64,000 nt of DNA from Neostapfia colusana (lineage: Eukaryota; Streptophyta; Magnoliopsida; Poales; Poaceae), in contig JASWHV010000019.1 of NCBI GenBank assembly GCA_030760725.1, positions 38,195,944 through 38,259,943 on the forward strand, given 5' to 3'. A model generated the notes under the pieces. It ran no database searches. It saw only the letters and a list, made by a program, of their open reading frames with translations, and was not told where the DNA came from. The position numbers were made by a program, and so were the translations under genes. Below are positions 48,413-59,799 of this stretch, in pieces. How positions within the stretch are numbered: position 1 is the stretch's first letter; every line of letters begins with the position of its first letter.

Positions 48413-49670
48413 TCGCTAAGGTCGGAGGTACCGGAAGTCTTAGACTTCATTACTCCGGAAGAGCAGCTAGGCTACGACCAAGAGCAGCAAGGCAAGCTCC
48501 GGTTTGCATTAACCTTTTTACATATTTTTATTGTTTTGAGAACTTACTTGAGAACCATTAATTCTTGAATTAGAGTCTTGTTTGAAAACCCAAATGCATA
48601 GCCAAGAAACCATGTGTTGGGATTAGGATTGAAAACCCCGTTAGCTAATGCAATGCTAAGATAGTGTAGGATTCGGTACAAGTCGAGTAGTTGGAACTAC
48701 TCGCGAGAATAGGCTAGAGGCACATAGCTCGGGTAGAGATAGCACATGATACACATGGCAAGAAAAATGGGACCGAGCGGAGAGTAAGGGCAGCAGGACT
48801 TTGGGGACTGTGTGCTATAGCTCCGCTTGTGTTGATTGAGGACCGAGCTGTGTGCGAGCCTGTTGAACAAGCTAGAATAGTACCGAAGACCTACCGGCTA
48901 TATGGGAACCGGGAAACCGATGTAACTCAGGTAGCTGGGTATTGAGGCATTGCCCGTCGTTCAGAGGGTAGGTTGAGAGCTTGAGGTGTAAATTGGCTGG
49001 CGGCACTGAGATCCGCATGCAGAGACCTCTTGCTCGGGACGATGGGACCGGTTCAATATAGGGCTGACAGGCGAAAGGTGGTTGCGTACGACGTCCGTGA
49101 TGGTTGCTGTAGGCAACATCGAGTACGGGCGTACGTGACAGGTTATTTGGGTAACCCTGCAGGTGTAAATCGATTATAATCGTCATCCCTCACGGTCAGT
49201 GAGTACCACTTGTTCACTGTACCGTGACGTAGAAAGAACAGGCTAGTTACATGTTAAAATGTTGCTGATTGAGAGATGGACTTTGATTGTTAATGATTTG
49301 CTGTAGTTTAGAGCTAATTAAAGTTCCTTTCAACTTTGGGCAAAGTACATGAGAGAAATGCGTTTCTTGTTTGATTGCGGCTCTCTCATGTGACTTAGCG
49401 TAAGGTTCTCCACAATTTGCTGCTAAAACTTGAAAGTAAGGTTCCACTAATGAGGCGAGTCCTTGCAACTGATTTTACCTCATGTACCTATCATCCCTCA
49501 TGTAGAAGTTTCATGTATAGGTGAGACGGGTCAGACATGCTAAGCCTTCGTGCTCACTGCTTGTGTTTGAAACTTTTGCAGGGTTATTTGAGGAAGGGAC
49601 TCCCGAGGAGGAGATGGAACCCCAGGAGGGGAACCACGTCGAGTGGGAGTCGTGCACGCCGCCGTGTTAG
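48413..49670 (+). other. Split exon-like segments in the 5' LTR of E
   Basis: The first segment (48413-48491) has lost two bases compared with the 81-nt version in B, D and the 3' LTR, which breaks its frame. GC-type donor at 48492, 1090-bp intron-like stretch, TTTTGCAG acceptor, then the 89-nt second segment (49582-49670, EEGTPEEEMEPQEGNHVEWE) ending in TAG. Confidence 0.5.
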
Positions 49671-49791
49671 TGTGTGTGTGTGCTAGCAAGGACACGTTCA
49701 CGGGCTGAACGTGAACTTGATGCGTAGTCTAGGATCGTGTGTGTAGACTGAACATATTTTGTTGTAGAAATGTTCATAAACCCGTTTAGGT

Positions 49792-49797
49792 AATAAA
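49792..49797 (+). terminator. Poly(A) signal in the 5' LTR of E
   Basis: AATAAA about 105 bp before the LTR end, in a T-rich setting. The same site is at 61180-61185 in the 3' LTR, where it would end the transcript. Confidence 0.55.
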
Positions 49798-49835
49798 ATT
49801 TTGGTTCCGCTTTGTACCTTTGATGTGTGTTATTC

Positions 49836-49856
49836 GGTGCTGTGCAACGCAGCACC
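49836..49856 (+). repeat. LTR hairpin, 5' LTR of E
   Basis: GGTGCTG / CAGCACC with a seven-base loop, just after the poly(A) signal and about 45 bp before the LTR end. Confidence 0.62.
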
Positions 49857-49903
49857 CCTCAGCGTCATCCTGGTTTGACAAGACCGTGGGGTCATGTCAG
49901 CGT

Positions 49904-49915
49904 TGGTATCAGAGC
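49904..49915 (+). promoter_or_regulatory. Primer-binding site, element E
   Basis: TGGTATCAGAGC four bases after the LTR end; initiator-methionine tRNA primer site. Confidence 0.94.
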
Positions 49916-51408
49916 TCGCTTGAGGTTTAACGCACTACAAAGGTCATCTTTTTCAAAAATCCAGTGAGGAACGAGTTAATAGCCCATATAAGGATGTTAT
50001 TAGTGTATAGAAAGTGGCATACTAACCTATTTTCTTATGTCGAAAAATCGTGCATCTCGGGACGCTTTATGTCTTGGAGGGTGCACGTAAGCGCTGTCCA
50101 CCAGTGCGCACAAGCTGAAGGGTGGAGCACCACGGGTGGCAGGTAACCCGACTCGCTTTGGTATCCTCTACGACTCTTCATGTCTTTTGGGGTATTCGAG
50201 CAACGTCTGTCCCTGGCGTGCGTGGTGCAATTTGGGAGACCCCGTCACGTGGTCAGTAACGTGAACATGTAGCTCAAGGCGTGTTTGGCTTGAGAACATC
50301 TGGGCGAGTGATGACGGCCGGGTGTACAAACTGTATGGATACCGGGCTCGGTGTGCAGCCGAGTCTGACAATTGTGTGAGTTATCTGCAGGTAGTCTAAC
50401 CATGAAACAGTAGAAGTGTAGCATCTGTGTGCGAGTGACACTTAGTGCCACTGAAATAACGAAGCCGGCTAAGTCCGGTATAGGTTTTTCTTTGTGAGGA
50501 CGTAGTACCGACATGATCTGGTGACGCATCGACGTCACGCCCCACTAAATAGGCAACTGCATTGTAAAACTTGAAAGTTTTGATCCAGAGCACTAAAACT
50601 TGATGTAACTCCTTCCCTTATTCAGGATATTCAAAGTAAACAAGTTTTCGACTTATAGGATACTAAGGACAGAGTCCCCTGTTTTCAGCTGAATAAAGGC
50701 TGAAGTTAATCAGAGGTTAGAGATTGAGTTATTTCGAGGTTGGGGTCATATGATACATTTCTGGAAATCTGGAAATCTTTGGAAGAGCTTTACAACTTTT
50801 CTGTTGAGGTCCAGAGGTGTTTCACCCCTTAACCCATCAAAAACTGCAGTAGAGTTGAAACTGTTCAGAAAACAGGGCAGAACAAAAACTCTCTGTAACT
50901 ATCTGTAAATTAAGCATAACTTCCTGAATAAAAATCCAAAAATAGAAAATGAGGTAGTTCTGGACATATTATGAGATTGGTTACAACTTTGTAACAGAAA
51001 GGTTTGTCAGATTGGGAGCAGAATTAACTGGAATTCTTGGATCAAAGCAGTACCTAAAGCAGGGAGGTGCTGTCCAATTTTCTCCTGCAATTCTGTTAAA
51101 TTTGGCATCTCATAACTTTTGAACCAGGACAGATATTAGGACAAGAAAATACTTTCCAGAAAGTCATTGAAGTTAGCTTTAACTTTGATGTTGAGCTCCA
51201 GAATTGGTTTTGCCTTTAGCATGGTCTAAATCAGGTTGAAATGGAAACTGATCAGGGCTGTCATGTTGGGCAGCAGATCAGCAGTCAAATTTGTTTAAAT
51301 TTGAACTATATTTCCAAGTTTTATGGGTTCAATGACCTGTTTTGTGTTATAACTCAATGGTTTAATGTTCAAATAAATATTTGACATTTCTCAAATATAT
51401 TTTTACAG
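49916..51408 (+). other. Leader of element E
   Basis: 1.49 kb untranslated region between primer site and ORF1, related to the leaders of B and D. The last 700 bp are AT-rich and end in a T-rich tract and TTTTACAG directly before the ORF1 ATG, which resembles a 3' splice site. No gene seen. Confidence 0.65.
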
Positions 51409-52353
51409 ATGACAGCAGATAAACAGTTCGAGAACGGGTGGGTGGGATCTCACTGTTCTCACCACAGTGGCTATCCGGAAGCATTGAGGCAGATGCTTCA
51501 ATACTTCAGGTACAACCAGATGCCGCAGTACTTTGCCAAGGAAGAAGGCGAGGAGGGGAACAAGACGTGGACAATCCATGTCGAGGTTCCTGCAGGACCT
51601 ACGCCACCCGGTTGGGCGCCGTTCACCGTCACGGTGAGAGGTAGACAACCGGAGGGGATGTGGCAAGTGGCAGCCCGCGACACCTTGTCTCGTTTCTGCC
51701 AACTACACGTGAGGGCTATGGAGGGCACTCCGTACGCGCTCGTTCCGGTGGAGGGACGGGCTCATCATGTGTGGGAAGGGAGGTACAGGGAGGCAGCCGA
51801 TCCGGGTTGCCCAAGGTACAACCTCGCGGAGGCAAACCTTAGCCTCCAGATGAGGGTGGGAAATGCCGTGATGGACAGCTAAAATGTTCATATGGAGCAT
51901 CTCGCCGCAAAGCTCAAAGAGAGCACAAGCCGTGAAGACCATTTCAAGAGTGCTCAAAGCACACTCCGCAATGTGCTCCTTCCGACGATCAAGCGACTGA
52001 ACGAACAGCATAATCAGTTGCATCGTCTGAGGAAGGCAAAAAGGAAAAGCCGTGTTGACATCGCGGCGTTGCAAGAACAGGTGCAGGCTCTGTCCCAGGA
52101 GAATGAGGTACTTACTCAAGAGCGGGACGACGCTATTGAGGAAGGGCAAGGCTGGGAAGAAGACTACAACCAAGCCATGGACGAGGTGCACGCGTTGCAG
52201 GACCTCGTACCCCCGGTGTTGGGCATACCAGTGGTCTTGGGTCTTCCGGCAATGGGAGAACCCGAGATGGGAGAGGAGGTTGTAGATCCAGAGCCACCAG
52301 CAGTGGTACCAGAGGAGGACGACCCGTAGGAGGTCGAGTTCTACTCCGAGTAG
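51409..52353 (+). pseudogene. Pre-gag ORF1, element E (two in-frame stops, otherwise open)
   Basis: ATG at 51409 (MTADKQFENGWVGSHCSHHS). Open for 157 codons to a TAA at 51880-51882 (probably CAA to TAA), then in the same frame to a TAG at 52327-52329 (probably CAG to TAG), with the family's normal stop at 52351-52353: about 314 codons in all. N-terminal half: aromatic region, then alternating hydrophobic stretches (TWTIHVEVP, PFTVTVRGRQPEGMWQVA, RDTLSRFCQLHV) faintly like a double-stranded-RNA-binding fold (low confidence). Residues about 190-265: coiled coil with Leu/Ile/Val heptads. Tail: Pro-rich then acidic. No nuclease, protease or RT motif. Function unknown. Confidence 0.78.
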
Positions 52354-52625
52354 GGGGTTACATTTGCCAAGTAGGGCAGCTAGAGTAGTGTAACCCAACT
52401 TTTGTAATCAGTGACATGTCGTGTAGGCAGTAGCGTATGTATAGGTAGTGACGACAAGAGCACGACTTCTCGGAGATCCGAAAATAATGTATCTTGTATA
52501 ATGTTATTCTTTATCAATACATGTGAATGTTGTGCAAATTATTCATTTGTCACTTTAATACCTACTGTTGCATATGGAATTTTTAAGTATGACATGTGCT
52601 GATCGCTGATGTTTTGAATTTCAGA
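52354..52625 (+). promoter_or_regulatory. ORF1-gag spacer with a 3' splice-site-like end
   Basis: 272 bp, the same length as in B (12596-12867) and close to D (276 bp). Ends with a TGCTGAT branch-point-like motif, a T-rich stretch and TTTCAG one base before the gag ATG. Gag lies far downstream of ORF1 on any unspliced RNA, so splicing to this site would be one way to express it. Confidence 0.5.
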
Positions 52626-54329
52626 ATGACTCGTACTCGTGCCAACCCGGACGTTGGGGGTTCTAGTCAAGGGGGAGAAACCTCCCAACAGCCTCCTGAG
52701 GAGTCCTCGGGACAACAACAGCAACAGCAGCAACAGAAACAACAAACACCGCCACCACCACCGCCAACGGTTACATTGGCCGACATCGTTGCGGCAATGG
52801 CGTGTTCTCATCAGCAGCACACGGTGTTGCTGCAGACCCTTATTGCAAATATGTCTCGACCAGAGAGACGTCAAGATCGTGAGGAGCGTCAACAGAGCTC
52901 CTACTCCGACTTCCTAGCGACTCATCCCCCGGTATTCTCAAGAGCGGATGAACCCCTCGATGCGGACAACTGGCTCCGCACCATGGAGATGAAGTTCGGG
53001 CTGCTCCAAGTGAGTGAGCAGCGCAAGACTCAGTTCGCGGTCCAACAGCTCAAGGGATCCGCGAGCGCGTGGTGGGCAAACTTCTGTGCTTCATAGCCCA
53101 CCGACCGAGTTATGACTTGGGCGGAGTTCCGGACGGCCTTCACGGCCTATCATATACCGCCAGATCTCATGAAGAGGAAGACGCAGGAGTTTCTACACCT
53201 GCAGCAAGGGAGCCGGAACGCGCTGGAATACTCCAGGGCATTCAACGATCTCGCGCTCTACGCGTCGTATCACGCCCATACTGATGAAAAGCGGCGGGAC
53301 CACTTCTACCAGGGGCTTAATCCGCTCCTGAAGGATAAACTGGCGATGTTCAATCGCGGCAGCCTCAACGACATAACTGATGCTGTGATTGTTCAGGAGG
53401 ACTCCGGTATGGAGTTAGCGGTGGCGGAAAGAAAGCGAAGCACGCCGCAAAGCAGCGGAGAAGGAGGCGGTCCTTCTCAGAAATTTTCGATGGTGAATCG
53501 CCCACCATCGGGTCCACGCTGGCAGCCACCACAAAGGCCGATGCCATTCCACAGTCGGCCATATTCTTCACCGGCATTCAGGCTGGCGCTGATAGCACCA
53601 CCTCTGCAACAACAACAGCAGCAGCGGGCGATGCCGCGTGCGTATGCACCTCAGAAGTGCATGCCGGGCTTTCATCCCCCAAGCACAGGCCAAGCAGTGG
53701 CCACATGCTACAAATGTGGTTGTCCAGGACACTTCGCCAGCAGTTGTTCGGAGAGGCAAGGCGGCGGAGTGGCACCTCAACTTCCGGGGAGGAATCAGCC
53801 CCAGAACCCTACTAATGCGCGGCGGGCAAACCCTAGGCCCGGCAACGTCTACCAACTTGCCATAGAGGACGTGCCAGAGGGTGAGCCAATCCTTGCGGGT
53901 ATGTTCCAACTCCACCATCATCCCGCCATAGTGTTGTTTGATTCAGGCGCCAAGCACAATTTTATTAGCCAAGCTTTCATTGCTAAACACAGCTTGCCAA
54001 TACTACCCACCGATAGTCCATATTTGATTTGTTCATCGGGTGGGAAGATTTCAGCAAGCGTAATGGTTTCCAAAGCACCGTTATGCTTAGTGGGTAGAGT
54101 GTACCCTACGTCTCTCATAATCTTAGAGGGACAGAAGGTCGATGTCATCCTAGGGATGTCATGGTTAACCCGCCACGGCACTGTTTTAGACACCGTCCTT
54201 CGAATCGTGCACTTGAACTCAGAAGTGCACGGATCTCACTCCTTATTTCTGGACAGTCCAGAAATAAAACTTCCAAGTGTCTATCAATCTACAACTATCA
54301 GATTGGAAGATATTCCAGTGGTCCGATAG
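52626..54329 (+). pseudogene. gag: Gag-protease, element E (in-frame stops)
   Basis: ATG at 52626 (MTRTRANPDVGGSSQGG), one base after CAG. Gln-rich then Pro-rich stretch, Gag domain (LDADNWLRTMEMKFGLLQ), TAG at 53094-53096 (probably CAG to TAG), then the same frame: WAEFRTAFTAYHIPP, FYQGLNPLLKDKLAMF, zinc knuckle CYKCGCPGHFASSC, protease LFDSGAKHNF (K replaces the usual T after DSGA) and ILGMSWL. TAG at 54327-54329 leads into RT in the same frame. An upstream GTG could extend the frame but the ATG matches the family. Confidence 0.92.
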
Positions 54330-55857
54330 TTCCCTGACGTGTTCCCGGATGATTTACCGGGGATGCCGCCTGAAAGAGAGGTGGAATTCAAGATTGAACT
54401 CGCACCGGGAACCATGCCAATATCCCGAAGGCCGTACAAGATGGCACCCAAGGAGTTGGCTGAACTGAAGACCCAACTAACGGACCTTCTGGAGAAGGGT
54501 TTTATTAGGCCGAGCTCCTCGCCATGGGGCTGTTCGGCATTATTTGTAAAGAAGAAGGATGAGACGTTGCGGCTTTCCGTGGACTATCGTCCACTGAACG
54601 CCGTAACCATCAAAAACAAGTACCCGGTGCCACGGATCGACATGTTGTTTGATCAGTTGGTCGAAGCAAAGATCTTTTCCAAGATGGACGTAAGATCCGG
54701 GTACCATCATATTAAGATACGGGCTGAGGATATTCCGGAGACGGCTTTTTCGATGAGGTACGGACTTTATGAGTACCTGGTAATGTCCTTCGGCCTCACC
54801 AACACTCCAGCTCACTTCATGTATCTAATGAACTCGGTATTCAAGCTGGAGTCGGACAAGTTTGTCGTGGTCATCATCGACGACATCCTGGTATATTCCA
54901 AGTCGGAGGAAGATCACAAGAAGCATCTGCGTATAGTCTTGCAACGGCTGCGGGATCACAAGCTATACGCAAAATTCCGCAAATGCAATATCGCAAGTGC
55001 CTTTTCTCGTGCATATCATCTCAGCGGAGGGCATCGCTGTAGACCCGAGCAAGATCACACAAGTGCTGAATTGGAAATCCCCGAGAACTGTTCACGATTT
55101 ACGGAGTTTCCTCGGTCTCGCGGGATATTATCGGAGGTTCATTCCGAACTTCTCGAAGATTGCCAAGCCTATGACGGAGCTGCTGAAGAAGGCTACCAAA
55201 TATATTTGGAGTCCGGCATGTGAAGAAGCATTCCAGGCTTTAGTCAAGCACCTGACATCAGCACCAGTTTTGGCGCAGCCAGACACAACAAAACCGTTCG
55301 ATGTGTACTGCGATGCATCCGGCATTGGGCTCGGGTGTGTGCTGATGCAAGACCGAAGGGTGGTCGCGTATGGATCACGACAGCTTAGAAACCATGAGCA
55401 GAATTATCCAACTCACGACTTGGAGCTCGCTGCCGTGGTACTTGCACTTAAAATGTGGAGGCACTACCTACTCGGTAACCTCGTACATTTGTATACCGAC
55501 CATAAAAGCCTCAAGTACATATTCACTCAGAAGGAGCTGAACATGAGGCAGCGAAGATGGTTAGAGTTGTTAAAGGATTACGAAATAGAGATCCATTATC
55601 ACCCCGGCAAGGCAAACGTAGTGGCATATGCGCTGAGCCGCAAGTCACACGTCAACAATCTGACCATCACACCGTTGGAAGAGAGCGAACCACCACTGCA
55701 TGTGATTCCACACGGAGCTCTCTACAACTTAGCTTTGATCCCCACCATCCGTGAAGAGATAGCGGCTGCTCAGAAACATGACAAGGGCATGTCGCATTTG
55801 CGGAGACGTATAGATAGTGGGGAGCTGAAATGTTTCCGGAAGGACTGAGACGGCGTC
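54330..55857 (+). pseudogene. pol: Reverse transcriptase-RNase H, element E (frameshifted)
   Basis: RT blocks VPRIDMLFDQLVEAKIFSKM, DVRSGYHHIKIRAED, and catalytic IIDD in VVIIDDILVYSK (I replaces the usual F). A short deletion of about 8 nt near 54985 (FRKCNIASAF instead of the CEFWISQVPF found in B and D) shifts the frame; the rest runs from 54997 to 55848. RNase H: VYCDASGIGLGCVLM, HDLELAAVVLALKMW, YTDHKSLKYIF, VAYALSR, where Y replaces the last catalytic Asp. A TGA at 55846-55848 follows FRKD. Confidence 0.9.
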
Positions 55858-57186
55858 CTATGGTTCAAGGACCGGATCGTCGTACCCCGTAACCCGGAGT
55901 TACGGAAGAAAATTTTTGATGAGGCTCACTTGTCAAAATTTTCTATTCATCCCGGCAGCAACAAAATGTATCAAGAACTCAGAAGCAAGTTTTGGTGGAC
56001 ACAGACGAAGCGAGAGATCGCAAAGTACGTGTCCGAGTGTGATACATGTTGAAGGGTGAAGGCAGATCTTATGCGGAAACTGGGACTGCTATAACCACTG
56101 GGCGTTCCTGCCTGGAAGTGGGAAGATGTGAGCATGGACTTCATCGTCGGTTTACCCACCACTTTTCAGAAACATGATTCTGTGTGGGTAATCATCGACC
56201 GGCTCACCAAAGTTGCCCATTTCATCCCGGTCAACACCAACTACAACGCCAAGAAGTACGCTGAACTGTACATCTCACGGATCCTATGCTTGTACAGCGT
56301 ACCCCGTACCATCATATCAGATCGGAACACTTTATTTGTGTCACGTTTTTGGGAGCAGCTACACGCTGTGTTGGGGACAAAGCTAATCCGTAGTTCAGCA
56401 TACCACCCTCAGACGGACGGGCAAACCGAGCGGGCAAACCAAATTCTGGAGGACATGCTACGAGCTTGCGCTATCAACCACGGCAAAAATTGGGATGATC
56501 ACTTGCCGTTAGCCGAGTTCTCGTACAACAATGGGTACCAAGCCAGCATCAAGATGGTGCCTTACGAGGCACTATACGGGAGAAAGTGCCGCACACCATT
56601 GAATTGTTGTGAGTCTGGCGAAAGGGTCACCTTCGGGATTGATCTTGTCAACAACGCGGAGGAAAAGGTTCGGCTGATTCAAGCGAACCTAAAAGCCGCC
56701 CAATCCCGACAAAAACAGTATGCGGACCGGAGATGACGCCCGTTACAATTTGAGGTCGGGGATCACGTATACCTACGTGTGTCTCCAATGAGGGGCGTGA
56801 ACATGTTCGGGGTGAGAGGAAAGTTGGCACCCCAATTCATCGGTCCATTCCAGATTACCGAGAGATGTGGATCAGTAGCATACCGGCTGAAATTACCATA
56901 AGCACTTTCCGGTGTGCATGACGTCTTTCACATTTCCCAGCTGAGGAAGTGTCTCAAGCTATCTACTACCGTTCAGCTGGAGGACATTGAAGAACTGCAA
57001 CCGGATCTCACATATCGGGAGGAACCGGTTCAGGTTATTGATGAGAAGGCCCGAACCACACGCAACCGTACATTGTGGTTCTACAAAGTTCTGTGGAGAA
57101 ATCACTCCATGGACGAAGCGACATGGGAGAGCGAAGGATTTCTTCGGGCTAACTACCCCGACTTTTTCACGTCGCATATCCGGTAA
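55858..57186 (+). pseudogene. int: Integrase with chromodomain, element E (several stops)
   Basis: One frame throughout with stops near 56050 (CGA to TGA in the zinc finger), 56091, 56734 (CGA to TGA) and 56900. Visible: NKMYQELRSKFWW, MDFIVGLPTTFQKHDS, ISDRNTLFVSRFWEQLHAVL, HPQTDGQTERANQILEDML (E kept), GPFQITERCGS, and the C-terminal chromodomain RNRTLWFYKVLW with EATWESEGFLRANYP. Ends TAA at 57184-57186. Confidence 0.9.
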
Positions 57187-57240
57187 TTTTCCACCGTCCT
57201 CTCTCATTTTCACCTTATAATTTCGGGACGAGATTCTTTT
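57187..57240 (+). other. Conserved stretch before the polypurine tract
   Basis: Contains the GGGACGAGATTC block found before the tract in B, C and E. Non-coding. Confidence 0.5.
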
Positions 57241-57253
57241 AAGGGGGGAGGAA
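57241..57253 (+). promoter_or_regulatory. Polypurine tract, element E
   Basis: AAGGGGGGAGGAA directly before the 3' LTR. Confidence 0.88.
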
Positions 57254-59799
57254 CTTAAAGGCCTCAGTTTTTGACACATTCAAAGTGTTCATCACCACAC
57301 ACACACACCTCATTTGAAGAAAGCTGATGAACACATTTGAAGAGCAAGTAACCATTATTAACATGATCATTAGAGAACAAACTCACACAATGCAAAAGTG
57401 GCATTTCCCACATGCATCATCTAGGGGCTGGACATATGAAAAACTTCTACACTTTGATAGTAATGTCCATGCCAAGTTTCGCCCAAATGCAAAAACTTTT
57501 TGAGCTACTTTTGGGTATAGCTAGAAAGAGGGTAGTTTGAACTCAAATTCAAATTTAAACTGTTTTTATCCCAGGAATTCAAAAGTGGGAGGCATATTCT
57601 TACTCAGCACATTTTTGTGAGCTCACACACCAATTTTCACTCCATTTGGAGTTGATTTTGACATGAGCTAAGTGTAGCAAATTCAAACTTTATTTGAATT
57701 TCAAACTGAATATGTGCTGAAATTTAGTCAGACCAAACCCAATTCAAATTCTAACCAATTCAAATGGCTCAGGGGTGAACAATTCAAATCACCATGGGCA
57801 TTTTAGGGCTTACTGTTTATAACAGTAATATGGAGTTAAGTTCAGAGGTTAAAATGTGAGTGGGATCCAACTGTCAGCCACTAAAGAGGTTCAACCGACT
57901 GAAGACTTTCTCACTCGGGTCTCGGGCTTCAGCAGTGATCGCCACCAAGGGGAGGCCGCCGCACCACCAGCCGCTTGGCCACGCGCGGGCACAGGTCGGT
58001 TCCGATCCCTTCTTAAGGCGCTCCACGCCTCGGCCGAAGCCCTCGCCATTTTTCCCCTCGCAAGAACACAGCACCGGAATTCTTCCCTCCGCCACTCGGG
58101 ACCGATCGGAGAACCATGATCACAGCCTCCCCGATCCCTCCAGAGCTACGACAAGGTACTAGGAAGCTTCCTTCTTCTTCCCCGTCGCTAGAAATCGGCT
58201 GAACTCGGGTGATCTCGGCTATACCGGGAGTTCCGTTCAGTGACCTAAAACCGCCGCACTTCAGGCTCTCGTGGACAGCCCAGCCGGGAAGTTGTCACGC
58301 ACAAACTAAGGCGTCCACGGATGCGTTGGTGACCGGTGCTGCTCACCCCCGAGCCACAGCCCGAGGGCTTGATCGCCGGCGGTGAATTTCCAGTTTTCCC
58401 CTTTTTCGGTACAGACCGACCTTCGGGTGCGGTTCTGTCAAATTCATCCTCTAGGAAGGGTTAGAGAGTCCCAATCCGTTCCAACACAGACTATACTTGG
58501 TAGCACACAAGTTGCCTTCACAACCCTTAGCCTGAGAACCCCTGTACCTGGCGTATTTCGAAGCTTGCCGACGGCGGATCCTGCGGGAACCATCGGGCGC
58601 ACGGTGGGAGCCTACTTCGGCCCTTCCCCGAGCTGCTTCGAGCCCATGCCGAGGTTCCTGAGGAACCAATGATGCTTTCCGGATGTTTGCTCGGTCGGTT
58701 GGAGTACTAGGAAGGTTGGCCGACACGGCCGAAGTCTTTCCGAAGCCGCCGCTCGTCGCCGACCATGTGCCGGCCGTTTTCATGACGAACTGAACCCAGA
58801 ATCATGTTCCCCGAGGGGATTTGAGCAGGGGCGGCCAGAATCATGAAGTTTGGAGCACCACCGGGCCGCCGGCGAGCTTTTTGGCGAGACGTCGCGGCGG
58901 CCGAACGCGGGAGTCGGGAGGTAGACGAAGAGGGTGGACCCCGGCTGTCAGCGGTAGATATTTTAAAAACGGGATCTGCTGTGGCACGGATCGGGTGCAG
59001 CTGTGCACGAAAGACTCTGTAGCCGCGTGTGTCGTCCGATGTGGAGCCGACAAGTAGCCCTGCGTCCCACGTGCAGAGATTTACACTTTTCCCGATTTGC
59101 AGATTTCAGTCAAACTTCAAACCCTCATAACTTTGGCTAGGAAACTAAAATCGAGTGAACCAAATTTTGTTGGATTCAACTCTCTGAGTACTTTCCAGCA
59201 AATCAAGTTTCACTTCATGAAAATCCTTATTTCTCCAGAATTAATTCTTCAAATTTTAAAATGTTTGGAATTTTAACTGGGGAATCCTTTGGAGGAAAAG
59301 TCTGAAGTTTTGCTGGGATGTTCACCAAAATATCCCTGAACTACTATGAAAATTTCAAATCCATTTGAGCTCATTTGATCCACCTAATGGTGTGATTAAT
59401 GAAACTGTTCCAGAGAAAATAGAAAATGTCCAGAAACATTTTTCAGAATTTCTCTGAAATTGTTTAGCTCATATCTTTAGCTAGGAACCTTCAAATTAAG
59501 TGAGACCAACTCCATTAGAACCCTCTGAAAATATAGTTTTCAGAAAGTCATAGCTTGCTCCATGAAAATCCTTAGAACACCCTAAAAGCTCCAATTAACT
59601 TCAAGTACCTAATTATTTGTGGAGAGCTCAAATGAGCTTTGATGCAACTAAAACTTGACCAAGTCTCTGTTTAGGTTGTATCCAAACCACAGTAAAAATT
59701 TCAGAGTCATTGAGTCTGTCTAATGGGACTTACAAACTTCACAATTTTAATTCCAATCAAATGCATTCAAATTAATACATGTACTTGTATCTCATATAG

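Larger units (their letters stand above)
45896..49899 (+). repeat. 5' LTR of element E (4.00 kb)
   Basis: TG at 45896, CA at 49899. In order: AT-rich 5' part, palindrome (46442-46460), GC-rich block (about 46500-47690), AT-rich block, exon-like segments (48413-48491 and 49582-49670), AATAAA (49792) and terminal hairpin (49836-49856). Confidence 0.94.
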
